From the NCBI GenBank assembly GCA_016191845.1, contig JACPVF010000004.1, positions 1 to 64,000 of the forward strand: a stretch of 64,000 nt of DNA, read 5' to 3'. The notes beneath the pieces are model-generated. The model worked only from the letters and a program-made list of their open reading frames with translations. It did not search any database and was not told where the DNA came from. The stretch comes from Chloroflexota bacterium. Lineage in GTDB: Bacteria > Chloroflexota > Anaerolineae > Anaerolineales > Villigracilaceae. Made by a program: the position numbers and the translations under genes. Shown here piece by piece: positions 52,232 to 60,051 of this stretch (position 1 is the stretch's first letter; each line of letters begins with the position of its first letter).

Positions 52232-53129
52232 ACGCAGCCAAATCTACATTCTCGTCATCGCTGCCCTGCTGGTCGTTGTCATCAGCTGGTATGGCTATTC
52301 CTTCTGGCTGGACTCCGTCACCCCTGACCCGTTCAGCGGGGAGCGCGCCCTGGCCGACGTGCAGACGCAGGTCGCTTTCGGGCCGCGCACGCCTGGGTCC
52401 GAGGGCCACGCCCAGGTCCAGACTTGGATCGTGTCCGAGTTGGAGGCGGCGGGCTGGATCGTCGAGATCCAATCCAGCGAGAGGATGGGGCATCCCATCG
52501 AGAACATCGTCGCCCGCCGCGATGACGAAGCACCACAAATCCTCCTTGGCGCACACTACGACACCCGCTTCTTCGCCGACAACGACCCCGCCCCGAAGAA
52601 TCACGATCAGCCTGTACCAGGCGCGAACGACGGCGCCTCGGGTGTGGCCGTGCTGCTCGAGATGGCGCGCGCCCTGCCCAAGGAAAGCGTCCCCACCTGG
52701 CTGGTGTTCTTCGACGCCGAGGACAACGGCCGCATCGATGGCTGGGACTGGATTCTTGGATCGCGTGCCTTTGTTCAGCAGAACCCGAGCCTTGCTCCGC
52801 GCGCCGTGGTCATCGTGGACATGGTGGGCGATGCAGACTTGAACTTGTACAAGGAACGCAATTCCACGCCCGCCATCCGCGACGAGATCTGGGCCGTGGC
52901 TGCCGACCTCGGCTACGGAAATGTCTTCATCGACCAGGAAAAATACAGCATGGAGGACGACCATACGCCCTTCCTCGAAGCAGGCCTGCCTGCCGTGGAC
53001 ATCATCGACTTTGACTACCCCTACTGGCACACTCTCGAAGACACACCCGACAAGGTATCGGCGACCAGTCTGCAAGCGGTCGGCGCGACCCTGCTGGAGT
53101 GGATTGCCCAACAAAATCGTCAACGATAG
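52224..53129 (+). CDS. M28-family zinc peptidase / glutaminyl-cyclase-like protein, membrane anchored
   Basis: A 301-residue protein with a single N-terminal signal anchor (about residues 8-31) and an outward catalytic domain. The zinc site residues of family M28 are visible: His/Asp in LGAHYDTR, Asp in PGANDGASG, Glu/Asp in FFDAEDNG and a C-terminal His in YWHTLEDTP. The spacing is closer to glutaminyl-peptide cyclotransferases than to long M28 aminopeptidases. It could trim or cyclise exported peptides. The ATG at 52224 overlaps the end of trmFO by 8 bases; an upstream start would add 21 residues without homology. Confidence 0.9.
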   Translation: MNKRSQIYILVIAALLVVVISWYGYSFWLDSVTPDPFSGERALADVQTQVAFGPRTPGSEGHAQVQTWIVSELEAAGWIVEIQSSERMGHPIENIVARRDDEAPQILLGAHYDTRFFADNDPAPKNHDQPVPGANDGASGVAVLLEMARALPKESVPTWLVFFDAEDNGRIDGWDWILGSRAFVQQNPSLAPRAVVIVDMVGDADLNLYKERNSTPAIRDEIWAVAADLGYGNVFIDQEKYSMEDDHTPFLEAGLPAVDIIDFDYPYWHTLEDTPDKVSATSLQAVGATLLEWIAQQNRQR

Positions 53130-53171
53130 TATCATGTTCAAACTGACAAAGTCGGCGTAAACTTGAGAGAA

Positions 53172-54419
53172 ATGATCGTTCCCGAACTCCTTACCCAGGT
53201 CCGTGAGCCCTGGATTCAACGTGTCTCTCAAGCCCTGGCCCGCGGGACCGGGGTGCGCGAGAGCTTTGTCGCCGAACTCGGACGTTTCTATGATCTGATG
53301 GTTCAGGCGGTCATTACTGGCGACTCGGCCTGGCTGGAGCCGATCCTGTACGACTGGGCGCGCTCTCCCACCGAGACCGATCTCGACCAGGGCCAGTATC
53401 ACGTGGCTTTCGTGATGAACCGCATTCTGAGTCTTACCATCGAAGTGGCTCGCGAGGCCTTGAGCGAACAGGATGCACTCGACTACATCGCCACGGTCAT
53501 CCCCGTCTTTAGCTACGGTCTGGAAGTCGTCTCGCGCTACGAGATGGAGACCCGTCTGACACACATCTCCACCGAGATGTCGGATGTGCAGAAAAAGATG
53601 GAACAGCTTGACCGCAGCAAGTCGGGTTTCATCGCGGTGGCAGCCCACGAGTTGAAGACCCCGCTGACTTTGATCGAGGGCTACGCCTCGATGATCCGCG
53701 ACCTGGCAGCCTCCCTCCAGCAAAAGACCATCGACAATCTGCTGGAAGGTATGAACGGCGGCATCAACCGCTTGCGCCAGATCGTGGACGATATGATCGA
53801 CGTCTCGTTGATCGACAATCACCTGCTCTCGCTGAATTTGCAGCCCGTCCAGGTTGGCCAACTACTGGATCTGCTCCGCAACGAGTTGGTCCCCATCATC
53901 CTCGAACGCCAGCAAACCCTGGACCTGAGGAAGTTCAGCGGCAGCGACACCTGGATCTTCGCCGACCCTGAACGCCTGTACCAGGCTCTGCGCAACATCC
54001 TGAGCAATGCCATCAAATTCACGCCTGACAAAGGTTCCATCTTCATCAACGGCCGCACCCTGCCAGGTTTCATCGAGATCACCATCGAAGACACAGGCAT
54101 CGGCATCTCACCCGAGAATCAGGCCTTGATCTTCGAAAAGTTCGGCCAGTTGGGTCGCGTGGATCTGCACTCCAGTGGCAAGACCAAGTTCAAGGGCGGC
54201 GGCCCAGGCCTGGGGCTGGCCATCGCGCGTGGTATCGTAGAGGCGCATGGTGGCACCATTTGGGTCGAATCGGAAGGTTACGATGAAAAGAAAATGCCCG
54301 GCTCCACATTCCATGTCCTGATCCCCGCGCGCACCGATGCCATCGATCCGCGCCTGACCAAACTCTTCGATAGTTTAGATTCAAACCGTACACAACCCGA
54401 TGCCCAAGAAACAACCTGA
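53172..54419 (+). CDS. Sensor histidine kinase with all-helical N-terminal domain
   Basis: A 415-residue soluble kinase. Residues 1-125 are helical and resemble the RsbR-like/globin-like sensor helices (FYDLMVQAVITGDSAWLEPI) without a clear heme histidine assignment. A coiled coil leads to HisKA with His in VAAHELKTPLTLIEGYAS (about residue 158) and HATPase (about 270-390) with NAIKFTPD, DTGIGISPEN and GGPGLGLAIA. It has no receiver and no regulator gene beside it, so it is an orphan kinase. A TTG three codons upstream (53163) is an alternative start. It overlaps hflX by 20 bases. Confidence 0.9.
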   Translation: MIVPELLTQVREPWIQRVSQALARGTGVRESFVAELGRFYDLMVQAVITGDSAWLEPILYDWARSPTETDLDQGQYHVAFVMNRILSLTIEVAREALSEQDALDYIATVIPVFSYGLEVVSRYEMETRLTHISTEMSDVQKKMEQLDRSKSGFIAVAAHELKTPLTLIEGYASMIRDLAASLQQKTIDNLLEGMNGGINRLRQIVDDMIDVSLIDNHLLSLNLQPVQVGQLLDLLRNELVPIILERQQTLDLRKFSGSDTWIFADPERLYQALRNILSNAIKFTPDKGSIFINGRTLPGFIEITIEDTGIGISPENQALIFEKFGQLGRVDLHSSGKTKFKGGGPGLGLAIARGIVEAHGGTIWVESEGYDEKKMPGSTFHVLIPARTDAIDPRLTKLFDSLDSNRTQPDAQETT

Positions 54420-55806
54420 ACCCACGATCCCGCCGCGCGAACGTGCCTTCCTCGTCGGCGTGGATATTTTTCAACAGAAGCAACTTCTCCCCCTGGAAGA
54501 TTCACTAACCGAACTCGCCCTGCTGGCTGATACAGCTGGCTTGGAAGTCGTCGGCGAACTGACCCAAAAGCTGGATCATCCTCACGTCGAGACCTATATC
54601 GGTCCAGGCAAGGTGGAAGAGTTAAAGGCCCTCGTCGAAGAGACTCTCTCACAAGTGGTTATCTTCGACGATGAGTTAAATCCGCGCCATCAGCGCGAAT
54701 TGGAAAAGGCGCTCGGCGAGAAGGTCCGCATCCTCGACCGCACCGCCCTGATTCTCGACATCTTCGCCCAGCACGCTCATACCCGAGAGGGCATGTTACA
54801 GGTGGAACTCGCACAATACGAATACTTCCTGCCACGCCTCACTCGCCAGTGGACCCACCTCGCCCGCCAGGCAGGCGGCGGCGGTGGACGCACAGGCTCA
54901 GCAGGCGGAGTCGGCCTGCGCGGCCCGGGCGAAACCCAACTCGAAGTCGACCGCCGCGCCATCCGCACGCGCATCGCCCACCTCAAGCGCGAACTGGAAA
55001 AGGTCCGTGCGCATCGCATGCGGTACCGCGCCCAGCGTAAGCGCTCGCGCATCCCGACCGTGGCCCTGGTCGGCTACACCAACGCAGGCAAATCCACGCT
55101 GTTGAATCGTCTCGCCCGCGCGGACGTGTACGCCGCCGATCAACTCTTCGCCACGCTCGATCCCACCACCCGCCGCGTAGAACTGCCAGGCGGCTACCAG
55201 GCGCTGATGACCGATACGGTTGGCTTCATCCAGAAGCTGCCCACCACCCTGGTGGCGGCCTTCCAGGCTACGCTCGAAGAGATCGCTGAAGCGGACCTGT
55301 TGCTGCACGTGGTGGATATTTCGCACCCCAACGCGCTCAATCAATACCAGGCTGTGCAGGAAACGCTGGATGAGATCGAGGCGGCCCACATCCCCATGGT
55401 GACGGCGCTCAACAAGGTGGATAATCTCAAAGACCCTGAGGCGGCGCGAGAGATCGTCCGCCATTACCCGAAGGCCGTGGCAGTCTCGGGCCTGAAAGGC
55501 GTCGGTGTTTCTGACCTGCTGCGTTTGGTGCAGGAGGAACTGTATGAGGCATACTCACCCGTCCATGTGCGGCTGCCGTATCAGCAGGGTGCGCTTATTT
55601 CACTGTTCCACGAGGCAGGACAAGTCGAGCTCATCGAACACGAACGTGGTGGCGTCGTCATGCAGGGACGTGTACCCGGGCGACTCGTGGCCCAGTTCAC
55701 GCCCTGGCTGATTGGCGCGGCCCAGCCTGCGGTGCTGGAAGATGAAGAAGATGAACTGATGGACGACGAGTTCGATGACGAACCCGAAGAAGAGGATGAA
55801 GTCTAA
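54400..55806 (+). CDS. hflX: Ribosome-associated GTPase HflX
   Basis: A 468-residue protein with the HflX N-terminal domain (HVETYIGPGKVEEL, IFDDELNPRHQRELE), the glycine-rich RQAGGGGGRTGSAGGVGLRG linker region, then a G domain: P-loop GYTNAGKSTLLN, DTVGFI (G3), NKVD (G4). In other bacteria it splits stalled 70S ribosomes and rescues heat-damaged ones. The C-terminus ends in a very acidic tail of about 25 residues (Asp/Glu). It overlaps the upstream kinase gene and the small membrane protein gene. Confidence 0.95.
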   Translation: MPKKQPEPTIPPRERAFLVGVDIFQQKQLLPLEDSLTELALLADTAGLEVVGELTQKLDHPHVETYIGPGKVEELKALVEETLSQVVIFDDELNPRHQRELEKALGEKVRILDRTALILDIFAQHAHTREGMLQVELAQYEYFLPRLTRQWTHLARQAGGGGGRTGSAGGVGLRGPGETQLEVDRRAIRTRIAHLKRELEKVRAHRMRYRAQRKRSRIPTVALVGYTNAGKSTLLNRLARADVYAADQLFATLDPTTRRVELPGGYQALMTDTVGFIQKLPTTLVAAFQATLEEIAEADLLLHVVDISHPNALNQYQAVQETLDEIEAAHIPMVTALNKVDNLKDPEAAREIVRHYPKAVAVSGLKGVGVSDLLRLVQEELYEAYSPVHVRLPYQQGALISLFHEAGQVELIEHERGGVVMQGRVPGRLVAQFTPWLIGAAQPAVLEDEEDELMDDEFDDEPEEEDEV

Positions 55807-56009
55807 TGTCGAAACTGCTTGATTTACTATCCGAGTTTCTGGCCCACCGCAAGGGACTCCTGCCGCTGATCGGTATCGGGCTCATCCTGTTGAATCTGTT
55901 GCTGCAATTCCTGCTGCCCGCAGGGAACATCCTGCTGACCACCAACCTATTCCTGCACATCGGACTGGTGGTTGCCCTCTTTGGTCTGATGCTGGCCTGG
56001 GCGCTCTGA
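55806..56009 (+). CDS. Small two-helix membrane protein
   Basis: A 67-residue hydrophobic protein with two predicted helices (about 18-39 and 44-66) and a basic loop (LAHRKG) near the N-terminus. The ATG shares one base with the hflX stop (TAATG), which strongly suggests translation. I do not recognise a family. By position it may be co-made with HflX, but no functional link is known. Confidence 0.65.
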   Translation: MSKLLDLLSEFLAHRKGLLPLIGIGLILLNLLLQFLLPAGNILLTTNLFLHIGLVVALFGLMLAWAL

Positions 56010-56019
56010 TATTTTTGCG

Positions 56020-56048
56020 TTGACAGCCCCGCCAAATTCTGATAATAT
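56020..56048 (+). promoter_or_regulatory. Promoter of the A-type Fe-S carrier gene
   Basis: TTGACA (56020-56025), 17-base spacer, TAATAT (56043-56048), 34 bases before the ATG at 56083. It rules out the in-frame upstream start at 56020. Confidence 0.75.
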
Positions 56049-56082
56049 CCGTCCACTTATCCCTGACCACCAGGAGAATTCA

Positions 56083-56460
56083 ATGTTACAGGAAATCGAA
56101 ACCCAAACCCTGACCATCACAACTTCAGCCGCCCAGGCTGTCCAAGACATCATGAACGAGCGCAAGCTCGAAGGCTATGCCCTGCGCGTGTATGTGGCGG
56201 GCGGCGGATGTTGCAGCGTGAACTTTGGCATGGCGCTCGACAATAACTTCCGCGATGTGGACACGACCTTTGACAGCAACGGCATCAAAGTGGTCGTGGA
56301 CAACGTCTCCATCGACTATCTGCGCGGCGCCACCGTGGACTTTGTCAATGACCCGACCCACGGCGCGGGTTTCCTCGTGGACAGCCCGTCTGCCAAGAAG
56401 GGCCACGACCATGGCGAGGAAAGCTGCGGTTGCGGCGGTTCCTGCTCCTGCCAGAACTAA
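56083..56460 (+). CDS. A-type Fe-S cluster carrier (HesB/IscA/ErpA family) with His/Cys-rich tail
   Basis: A 125-residue protein. It has ITTSAAQAVQDIM, the first cysteine in VAGGGCCSVNFG, the LRGATVDFV and GAGFLVDSP blocks, and the C-terminal CGCGG that supplies the other ligands. It passes Fe-S clusters from scaffolds to target proteins. The region before the last cysteines is extended with HDHGEES and the end is CGCGGSCSCQN, more Cys than the usual CGCGxSF. The ATG follows AGGAG by 7 bases. It has its own promoter and terminator, so it is made apart from the NifS cluster. Confidence 0.9.
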   Translation: MLQEIETQTLTITTSAAQAVQDIMNERKLEGYALRVYVAGGGCCSVNFGMALDNNFRDVDTTFDSNGIKVVVDNVSIDYLRGATVDFVNDPTHGAGFLVDSPSAKKGHDHGEESCGCGGSCSCQN

Positions 56461-56478
56461 CCGATTTTCGAAAACAAA

Positions 56479-56506
56479 AAAAAGACCGACATTCGTCGGT
56501 CTTTTT
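56479..56506. terminator. Bidirectional terminator
   Basis: 12-base-pair stem AAAAAGACCGAC/GTCGGTCTTTTT with an ATTC loop. T or A runs on both sides serve the Fe-S carrier gene and the convergent SH3 protein gene. Confidence 0.9.
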
Positions 56507-56518
56507 GATTCTGCGTGG

Positions 56519-57142
56519 TTAGCGTCCGCCGCGGACGAAGGAGATGACCAGCCCCAATGCGCCGATGAAACCGAGGCCAAAGATCAACAGACCCATCGGG
56601 ATACCCCCTGGCGCAGAAGTGGTGTCCGTGAAGGTGGGGATGGCCAACGGCGCGGGCGGCGTATAGGTGGGCATGCGGGTGGCAGCTTCGGGGGTGATGA
56701 AGGCAGCCTGCAGCGTGGGATCGATGGTCGGGGTCGAGACCGGGGTGGGCGTGGGCGGCGGCTCGACGATGGGCAGGTTCGCACCGGGTGAGATCTTCAC
56801 CAGCGGAGCATAGACCCATCCCACCGAGCCAGGCACGCCCGGGTAGACGATCTGAATCCAGTCGCCGCCGGGTGAGCGTCCCACCGCCGGGACCTGCTGC
56901 CCCGCGAGGAGCACGCCGATGGGCGGATACAGGTACGTGGACGGGCCGCCGCGCACGTTGATCTGCTCCTGGTCGGAGTTGACGATGATGTAGGCCGCCA
57001 CCGGCGTGCCGGTCACCGTGGGGACCGAGCCGGTCGGCTGCTGGGCGCGGGCAATGATCTGACCGGGGGCGGTCAGCACCAGTCCGAAAACAGCAACAAA
57101 AATAAACAGCCCAAGGAGGGGTTGAAACCAGTTTCTCTTCAT
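56519..57142 (-). CDS. Exported SH3-like domain protein with C-terminal membrane anchor
   Basis: A 207-residue protein. A signal peptide (about 1-33, FIFVAVFGLVLTAPG) is followed by a bacterial SH3-like domain at about 45-120 (INVRGGPSTYLYPPIGVLLAG; GWVYAPLVKIS), a Pro/Thr-rich linker and a C-terminal helix (IPMGLLIFGLGFIGALGLV) ending RGGR. It should sit on the outer face of the membrane and may bind wall or surface polymer. The start lacks a ribosome site. The next gene is divergent from it. Confidence 0.8.
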   Translation of the reverse strand: MKRNWFQPLLGLFIFVAVFGLVLTAPGQIIARAQQPTGSVPTVTGTPVAAYIIVNSDQEQINVRGGPSTYLYPPIGVLLAGQQVPAVGRSPGGDWIQIVYPGVPGSVGWVYAPLVKISPGANLPIVEPPPTPTPVSTPTIDPTLQAAFITPEAATRMPTYTPPAPLAIPTFTDTTSAPGGIPMGLLIFGLGFIGALGLVISFVRGGR

Positions 57143-57180
57143 ATTCGTAGGTATGGGTTAAGGAGAATCGCAAAGGCGAT

Positions 57181-57186
57181 TATAAT
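57181..57186 (+). promoter_or_regulatory. -10 box of the zinc-ribbon gene, leaderless start
   Basis: Perfect TATAAT ending 7 bases before the ATG at 57194. The predicted transcript begins at the start codon. The -35 (TTAAGG, 17-base spacing) is poor. Confidence 0.6.
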
Positions 57187-57193
57187 CGAAAAC

Positions 57194-57778
57194 ATGGACC
57201 GAAAAGTTTTTCACGGCGACATCACCCCGGCAGAAGTGGCGCAGGCTCTTCTGGCGGAGTTCAACCGCGGCAACCTGCGCGCCCAGACCCTTGGCAACGG
57301 CGATAAGATGATTGTACAGATCAGCACCCGCCCCGGGGCGGCCTCGGGCGGCGACACCGCCATGACAGTCTCGATCCAGAAGTTCGAAGATGGGGTCGTG
57401 ACTGAGATCGGCCAGCAGGCCTGGTTCGGCGTGGCCGCCAGCCTGGGGACCACCGCCCTCTCCGCCCTGCGGAATCCCTTCGCCCTGCTGGGCCGCCTGG
57501 ACGACCTGGCCCAGGACATCGAAAACCTGACCCTCAGCGACCGCGTCTGGCAGGTGATCGCCTCCAGCGCCCAGGCCCGTGGCGCCTCGAAGAAACTCTC
57601 CGAGCGCCTGCGCCGCATGGAATGTGAATACTGCGGCACGGCCAACCCGGTCGGAGAGCCGTCGTGCATTGCATGCGGTGCCCCGCTGGGCAAGGTCCAG
57701 CCAGGGACCTGCCCCAACTGCGGGTTCGTGGTCAAGACGGGCGAGAAAAAATGCCCAAACTGCGGAAACAGCCTGTAA
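57194..57778 (+). CDS. Protein with C-terminal double zinc ribbon
   Basis: A 194-residue protein. The first 140 residues form an alpha/beta domain with no recognised family; a hydrophobic segment (FGVAASLGTTALSALRNPFALLG) may be amphipathic. Two zinc ribbons follow: CEYCGTANPVGEPSCIACG and CPNCGFVVKTGEKKCPNCG, which fit the double zinc ribbon family. Its first ribbon is very like the one inserted in the giant glycosyltransferase at 7308 (CGYCGTSNPV and C-x2-C). The start at 57194 is set by the adjacent -10 box. A short hairpin terminator follows. Confidence 0.8.
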   Translation: MDRKVFHGDITPAEVAQALLAEFNRGNLRAQTLGNGDKMIVQISTRPGAASGGDTAMTVSIQKFEDGVVTEIGQQAWFGVAASLGTTALSALRNPFALLGRLDDLAQDIENLTLSDRVWQVIASSAQARGASKKLSERLRRMECEYCGTANPVGEPSCIACGAPLGKVQPGTCPNCGFVVKTGEKKCPNCGNSL

Positions 57779-57783
57779 ATTCC

Positions 57784-57808
57784 ACTCCCTCCGCGCGGGG
57801 GAGTTTTT
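57784..57808 (+). terminator. Terminator after the zinc-ribbon gene
   Basis: ACTCCC/GGGAGT stem with a GC-rich inner CCGCGCGG, followed by TTTTT. Confidence 0.65.
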
Positions 57809-57876
57809 CATCCCCGTCCCACTCGACTAGGAGTAGCGGGCTAAAGACAAGGCTTGCAGAATCCCCTTTGACCTTC

Positions 57877-57882
57877 TATAAT
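57877..57882 (+). promoter_or_regulatory. -10 box of the FHA gene pair, near-leaderless
   Basis: Perfect TATAAT, 10 bases before the ATG at 57893, so the leader would be about 3 bases. The -35 (TTGCAG at 57854-57859, spacing 17) is partial. The box excludes the upstream in-frame ATG at 57881. Confidence 0.6.
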
Positions 57883-57892
57883 GCTTCTACTT

Positions 57893-58717
57893 ATGAATCT
57901 CAATGATTTGGAAGCCCGCCTGCAAAACCTTATTGAAGTCCGTTTAATGAGCGTCCTGCCGGGCCAGAGCGTGGAGTCCCGTGTGGCCCAAAAACTGGCG
58001 GCTGCGATGCAGGGTACCCTCGTACGGCAGGCGGAGGGCGTCGACCTGGCGCCGAATGTATATACCATTATCGTAAATCCCGAGGACGCAACCCGCTGGC
58101 AGGACCCACGCCTGCTGGAGGCTCTGATTGAGGCCCTCAAGTCGGCGGGACAGGAGGCTGGCCTTCAGTTTGCCTCCTCGCCCGAGATCACCATCTCGAC
58201 CAATCCATCCCATCCCCAGAACGATGCCAGCGTGCTGGCCTCTCACCGTGTGGAATCTATGGCTGAAACAAAAGGCATGCCCAACGAAAATTCCCAGGCG
58301 CCGAAGGAAGCGGACCATATCCCCGAGAATGCCTTCCTGATCATCGAAGGCGTCAAGGTCTATCCGCTGACGGCCAGCGTCATCAACATCGGACGCCGCA
58401 TGGACAACCAACTGGTCATTGACGATCCGCGCATCTCACGCAACCACGCCCAACTGCGCGCCATCAACGGTCGCTTCGTGTTGTTCGACCTGAACTCGAC
58501 GGGTGGTACCTTCGTCAACGGACAACGCACCAGCCAGTCGGTGCTGTACCCGGGCGACGTCATCTCGCTGGCGGGGGTGGCGCTCATCTTCGGGCAGGAT
58601 AATCCGCCCCAGCGCCCGGACCTGGTGGATACCGCCCCGCTCAACCCCGCCGCGTCGGATCGCCCGACGGCGATCCTCAAAGACCGTTCCACCGCTAAAT
58701 TCACCAAACCGAAATGA
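57893..58717 (+). CDS. FhaA-like protein: DUF3662 domain plus FHA domain
   Basis: A 274-residue cytoplasmic protein. The N-terminal part (about 1-110, VAQKLAAAMQGTLV, VYTIIVNPED) matches the DUF3662/FhaA N-terminal domain. The C-terminal FHA domain (about 155-240) has the phosphothreonine-binding pattern NIGRRMDNQLVIDDPRISR-NHA and LNSTGGTFVNG. In actinobacteria FhaA sits with FhaB, RodA, PbpA and Ser/Thr kinases and controls wall synthesis. Here FhaB-like and FtsW-PBP genes follow, but no kinase or phosphatase is visible. It overlaps the next gene by 4 bases. Confidence 0.9.
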   Translation: MNLNDLEARLQNLIEVRLMSVLPGQSVESRVAQKLAAAMQGTLVRQAEGVDLAPNVYTIIVNPEDATRWQDPRLLEALIEALKSAGQEAGLQFASSPEITISTNPSHPQNDASVLASHRVESMAETKGMPNENSQAPKEADHIPENAFLIIEGVKVYPLTASVINIGRRMDNQLVIDDPRISRNHAQLRAINGRFVLFDLNSTGGTFVNGQRTSQSVLYPGDVISLAGVALIFGQDNPPQRPDLVDTAPLNPAASDRPTAILKDRSTAKFTKPK

Positions 58718-59187
58718 GCGGCCCCATCGTCCTGGCCCTGCGCCTTCTGTTGGCCCTGGCCCTGTACGGTTTTCTGGCCTGGGCCTTGTTCGCCTTCTGG
58801 CGGGACGTTCGCCGCGAGGCTGTGGGGCTGGTCAACCGACGGGCGGCGGGCATCAGTCTAACGGTCCGCGCGGGGGGAGAGACCATTGCCGTGAAGCATT
58901 TCATCCAGCCTGAGATCACGCTCGGGCGCGATCCTGTCTGCGACATCCCCATCTTCGAAGAAACCGTCTCTGCGCGCCATGCGCGCTTTTCCTATCATCA
59001 TGGACAGTGGTGGGTGGAAGACCTCGGCTCGACCAACGGAACCCGCCTTAACCAGGAGATGCTCACCCAGCCCACAGTGCTGACCTCGGGCGACGAGGTC
59101 AGCGTGGGAGGGGCCAGCCTGCTGGTCAATTTGGCGGCTGAGGCGTTGGTCTCACCCACCTTGCGACTTGGGAGCAAAGATGACTGA
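58714..59187 (+). CDS. FhaB-like membrane-anchored FHA protein
   Basis: A 157-residue protein with one N-terminal helix (about 5-29, RLLLALALYGFLAWALFAF) and a C-terminal FHA domain (about 65-140: ITLGRDPVCDIPIFEETVS, SARHARF, DLGSTNGTRLN). The architecture is that of actinobacterial FhaB. It should recruit phosphothreonine proteins to the membrane. The start overlaps the FhaA-like gene (ATGA) and the end overlaps mtnP by 8 bases. Confidence 0.92.
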   Translation: MSGPIVLALRLLLALALYGFLAWALFAFWRDVRREAVGLVNRRAAGISLTVRAGGETIAVKHFIQPEITLGRDPVCDIPIFEETVSARHARFSYHHGQWWVEDLGSTNGTRLNQEMLTQPTVLTSGDEVSVGGASLLVNLAAEALVSPTLRLGSKDD

Positions 59188-60046
59188 AACCGTTTCGTTC
59201 GCTGTGATTGGCGGCTCGGGCCTGTACGGCATGGGCGGCCTAAAAGACACAAAAGAGTACGACCTTGACACACCCTTTGGGAAACCGAGTGCGCCCATCG
59301 TGGTGGGGACGCTCGAGGGACAGCGCGTGGCCTTCCTGGCCCGTCACGGGCTGGGACACCACATCACACCCAGCGAGGTCAACTACCGCGCCAACATCCA
59401 CGCCCTCAAGTCGCTCGGCACGAAACAGATTATCAGCGTGAGCGCCTGCGGTTCCCTGCGTGACGATTACGCGCCCGGACACATCGTCATCCCCGACCAG
59501 ATTTTCGACAATACCAAGGGCCGCGAGCGGACCTTCTTCGGCGAAGGGTTGGTAGCACATGTCAGCATCGCCGATCCGTTCTGCAAGACCCTCTCCGACC
59601 AGCTTGAGTCGGTCACCCGCGAGGCGGGCGCGACTACCCATCGCGGGGGGACCTTCATCACCATCGAGGGACCGCGCTTCTCGACCAAGGCTGAGTCCAC
59701 CACCTACCGCTCGTGGGGTATGTCACTGATCGGCATGACCACCTCGCCCGAGGCCTTCCTGGCTCGCGAGGCCGAGATGTGCTACGCCGTGATGGCCCAC
59801 ATCACCGACTACGACGTGTGGCACGTCAGTGCCGCGCCCGTCACGGTGGAAATGGTCATCCAGACCCTTAACAAGAACACCGAGATCGCGCAGGAGGCCA
59901 TTCGCCTGCTGGCGCGTGACTTCACCCCCGAACGGGATTGCGCCTGTCAGCACGCCCTGGCCGACGCACTCATCACCCGCCCCGACCGCATCCCGCCTGC
60001 CACCCGACAAAAACTGGACCTGCTGGTTGGAAAATACCTCAAGTAA
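59180..60046 (+). CDS. mtnP: S-methyl-5'-thioadenosine phosphorylase
   Basis: A 288-residue enzyme that cleaves methylthioadenosine to adenine and methylthioribose-1-phosphate in methionine salvage. Features are the start VIGGSGLYGMGGL, the phosphate site ARHGLGHHITPSEVNYRANI, the nucleoside-site segment MTTSPEAFLAREAEMCYAV and TDYDVW, whose aspartates favour 6-amino purines over purine nucleoside phosphorylase substrates. The ATG at 59180 has GGGAG 5 bases upstream; a TTG at 59168 is rejected. It is inserted between FhaB-like and FtsW-PBP genes. Confidence 0.95.
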   Translation: MTETVSFAVIGGSGLYGMGGLKDTKEYDLDTPFGKPSAPIVVGTLEGQRVAFLARHGLGHHITPSEVNYRANIHALKSLGTKQIISVSACGSLRDDYAPGHIVIPDQIFDNTKGRERTFFGEGLVAHVSIADPFCKTLSDQLESVTREAGATTHRGGTFITIEGPRFSTKAESTTYRSWGMSLIGMTTSPEAFLAREAEMCYAVMAHITDYDVWHVSAAPVTVEMVIQTLNKNTEIAQEAIRLLARDFTPERDCACQHALADALITRPDRIPPATRQKLDLLVGKYLK

Positions 60047-60051
60047 CCTCC

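Noticed and set aside
56020-56082. Upstream start for the A-type Fe-S carrier
   Set aside because: It would begin inside a TTGACA/TAATAT promoter; the ATG at 56083 has an AGGAG site and matches the family start.
57881-57892. Upstream ATG (MLLL) of the FhaA-like gene
   Set aside because: The ATG overlaps the TATAAT box, so it would not be in the transcript.
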